A stretch of 64,000 nucleotides of DNA from contig NZ_QWEQ01000008.1 of the NCBI RefSeq assembly GCF_009936045.1, positions 62,001 through 126,000 of the forward strand. The letters run 5' to 3'. This DNA is from Emergencia sp. 1XD21-10 (GTDB lineage Bacteria; Bacillota; Clostridia; Peptostreptococcales; Anaerovoracaceae). The notes under the pieces were generated by a model. That model saw only the letters and a list, made by a program, of their open reading frames with translations. It was not told the DNA's origin and searched no databases. Both the position numbers and the translations under genes were made by a program. This document shows positions 62,308 to 64,000 of this stretch, in pieces (within the stretch, counting starts at the first letter, position 1; each line of letters starts with the position of its first letter).

Positions 62308-62906
62308 TGAGACAGTATCCAAGACCATTGGGAAAACTGGTCAATGAACTGTCCAAATTGCCAGGAATCGGCGGAAAAACAGCACAGCGCCTTGCATTCC
62401 ATATTCTGTCGTTGACAGATGGAGAGGCGCAGGGGCTGGCGCACTCTATTCTGGAGGCAAAACAGACGATGAAATATTGTTCTGTCTGCGGAAATCTGAC
62501 CGATCAGGATCCGTGCAGCATTTGTACTGACCAAAACCGCAGACAGGATGTGATTTGCGTAGTGGAAAGTCCGAAAGACGTAATGGCGATGGAGCGTATC
62601 AAAGAATTCGACGGGCTTTATCACGTGCTTCATGGAGCAATCTCTCCTATGGATGGCATAGGACCTGAGGATATCAACTTGAAGCAGCTGATTGTAAGGC
62701 TGCAGAACAGTCAGGTCAAAGAACTGATTTTGGCAACAAATCCTAATATCGAAGGGGAAGCGACGGCTATGTATATTGCAAGGCTGATTAAACCCTCCGG
62801 AATCAAAGTCAGCAGAATTGCTAACGGTATACCTGTAGGCGGCGATTTAGAATATGCTGACGAAGTAACACTTTTGAAAGCTATGGAAGGGCGCAGAACA
62901 TTATAA
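62307..62906 (+). CDS. recR: Recombination protein RecR
   Basis: 199 residues: helix-hairpin-helix ([20 protein letters not shown]), zinc site [16 protein letters not shown], and a Toprim domain ([32 protein letters not shown]). Acts with RecO/RecF to load RecA at gaps. Followed directly by a terminator. Confidence 0.97.
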   Translation: MRQYPRPLGKLVNELSKLPGIGGKTAQRLAFHILSLTDGEAQGLAHSILEAKQTMKYCSVCGNLTDQDPCSICTDQNRRQDVICVVESPKDVMAMERIKEFDGLYHVLHGAISPMDGIGPEDINLKQLIVRLQNSQVKELILATNPNIEGEATAMYIARLIKPSGIKVSRIANGIPVGGDLEYADEVTLLKAMEGRRTL

Positions 62907-62940
62907 AGGGACAGATTTTTGGAATCTGTCTCTTTTTTTG
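62907..62940 (+). terminator. Terminator of dnaX-ebfC-recR
   Basis: GACAGATT-TTTGG-AATCTGTC followed by seven T. Confidence 0.92.
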
Positions 62941-63019
62941 GATTATGAAGGTAAAGGGGCAAAAGGGGCAGACTGGTGCAATGAGACTTCTGCACTGCGC
63001 AAAATTGCCGAGCCGACTG

Positions 63020-63217
63020 TCATCCTTGCACCCGCAGCCCTTCTTCCTTTGCAATCTGCATAAAATAGTTATATTTCTTTGTTGCCGCAAGAAGACTGTA
63101 AGCAGCACAGTCGATAGCGGCAGTATCGGTCAATTCATTGAAAAGGTTTGTCGCTGCTTCCATTTCGGAGCGGGCGATTTTGATACAGGACAAAATTTGG
63201 TTCTCTTTGTTTTTCAA
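63020..63217 (-). CDS. yaaL: YaaL (DUF2508) family protein
   Basis: About 65 residues (NQILSCIKIARSEMEAATNLFN, YSLLAATKKYNYFMQIAKEEGL), matching the small helical YaaL family that in Bacillus lies just after recR on the same strand. Here it faces recR. Two starts are possible: TTG at 63217, with good spacing to aaaggatg, or GTG at 63226 inside that site. Function unknown. Confidence 0.8.
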   Translation of the reverse strand: MKNKENQILSCIKIARSEMEAATNLFNELTDTAAIDCAAYSLLAATKKYNYFMQIAKEEGLRVQG

Positions 63218-63311
63218 TGGAATCACATCCTTTGTAGTTATTTTATTCTATTTTATTCCACCTGCGCATATTTTATACAACGAGTACATTATTTTAGGCG
63301 GAGGATTTACT

Positions 63312-63572
63312 ATGGGCACAGAACTGAGCGTATTTTTGACTTTTGGCGGTACGTTGATTTTAATCTTTTTATTGGGAAAAGCACTGCTTGTTCCAGTGAA
63401 AGTAATTTTGCGGCTGCTGGCGAACAGTCTGATGGGTGCTGTTTTAATTATTGTAATAAATTACATTGGAATGAATTTTGGAATTCTCGTCCCTATTAAC
63501 GTTGTTAATTCTTTAACAGTGGGTGTTTTAGGGGTTCCTGGCGTTGTCACATTGCTTTTGTTATGCAATTAA
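63312..63572 (+). CDS. bofA: Pro-sigma-K processing inhibitor BofA
   Basis: 86 residues, hydrophobic, with the BofA pattern LLANSLMGAVLIIVINYIGM and VNSLTVGVLGVPGVVTLLLL. In Bacillus it holds back SpoIVFB so that sigma-K is activated on time. The ATG at 63312 follows ggcggaggatttact; a longer upstream frame overlaps yaaL and is not used. Supports a complete late sporulation pathway. Confidence 0.9.
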   Translation: MGTELSVFLTFGGTLILIFLLGKALLVPVKVILRLLANSLMGAVLIIVINYIGMNFGILVPINVVNSLTVGVLGVPGVVTLLLLCN

Positions 63573-63624
63573 ATGTATATTTTGTGCATATTTATATGTA
63601 TATTGTATTTTTAGTTGTACAATC

Positions 63625-63653
63625 TTGACAAAGTTACTTTTCTGTATTAAAGT
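63625..63653 (+). promoter_or_regulatory. Promoter of the pyruvate oxidoreductase gene
   Basis: TTGACA (63625-63630), 17 bases, TAAAGT (63648-63653). Confidence 0.6.
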
Positions 63654-63686
63654 AGATACATTACGATTTTTATTACAAAAAATTAG

Positions 63687-64000
<314 letters not shown>

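Overview
The window looks like a chromosomal segment of an anaerobic, spore-forming Firmicute of class Clostridia with moderate GC. Supporting genes are a glycyl radical enzyme, 2-amino-4-oxopentanoate thiolase, pyruvate:ferredoxin oxidoreductase, BofA, a SpoIIQ-like peptidase, a SpoVB-like flippase, ECF vitamin transporters and a Gram-positive-type S10-spc-alpha ribosomal operon. A relative of Eubacteriales Family XIII (Anaerovoracaceae) is plausible, but that is inference. I saw no rRNA, tRNA, insertion sequence, prophage or CRISPR array.

Layout. 1-4.1 kb: an amino-acid fermentation operon with the 3' part of a glycyl radical enzyme, ortA, ortB and proC. 4.2-6.3 kb: a MocR-type regulator divergent from an ECF S component. 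6.4-23.1 kb: mostly housekeeping genes (DUF2284 protein, D-Ala-D-Ala carboxypeptidase, EcfA1-EcfA2-EcfT, trmB, SpoIIQ-like peptidase, psuG, exonuclease III, MATE pump, phosphoesterase, PC4/YdbC-like protein, nucleoside kinase, psuK, SpoVB-like flippase), plus two very small genes with sigma-K-like promoter motifs. 23.5-39.7 kb: the ribosomal protein superoperon from rpsJ to rplQ with secY, adk, map, infA and rpoA, interrupted by several hairpin-rich gaps. 39.8-40.7 kb: an Rpn/PD-(D/E)XK nuclease-family gene.

41-53 kb is a cobamide (vitamin B12-type) island. A cobalamin riboswitch precedes a dedicated ECF transporter (EcfT, fused EcfA-EcfA, S component). Four exported or membrane-anchored proteins follow: two alpha/alpha-toroid proteins and two DUF4430-type proteins. 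These are the two folds that make up vertebrate intrinsic factor and transcobalamin, here on separate chains and each present twice. After an ECF sigma/anti-sigma pair, a second cobalamin riboswitch precedes a TIM-barrel protein resembling the cobamide-remodelling enzyme CbiR. Together they suggest capture, import and remodelling of environmental cobamides.

53-64 kb: pcrA, ligA, an orphan HypE-like protein, an MBL-fold hydrolase, SRP RNA, dnaX, ebfC, recR, yaaL, bofA and the start of a pyruvate:ferredoxin oxidoreductase gene. Three intergenic regions (14.9-15.2, 58.2-58.5 and 59.9-60.1 kb) carry short words repeated at a near-constant pitch (about 31.5 or exactly 26 bp) in direct and inverted orientation. 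They match no repeat class I know.
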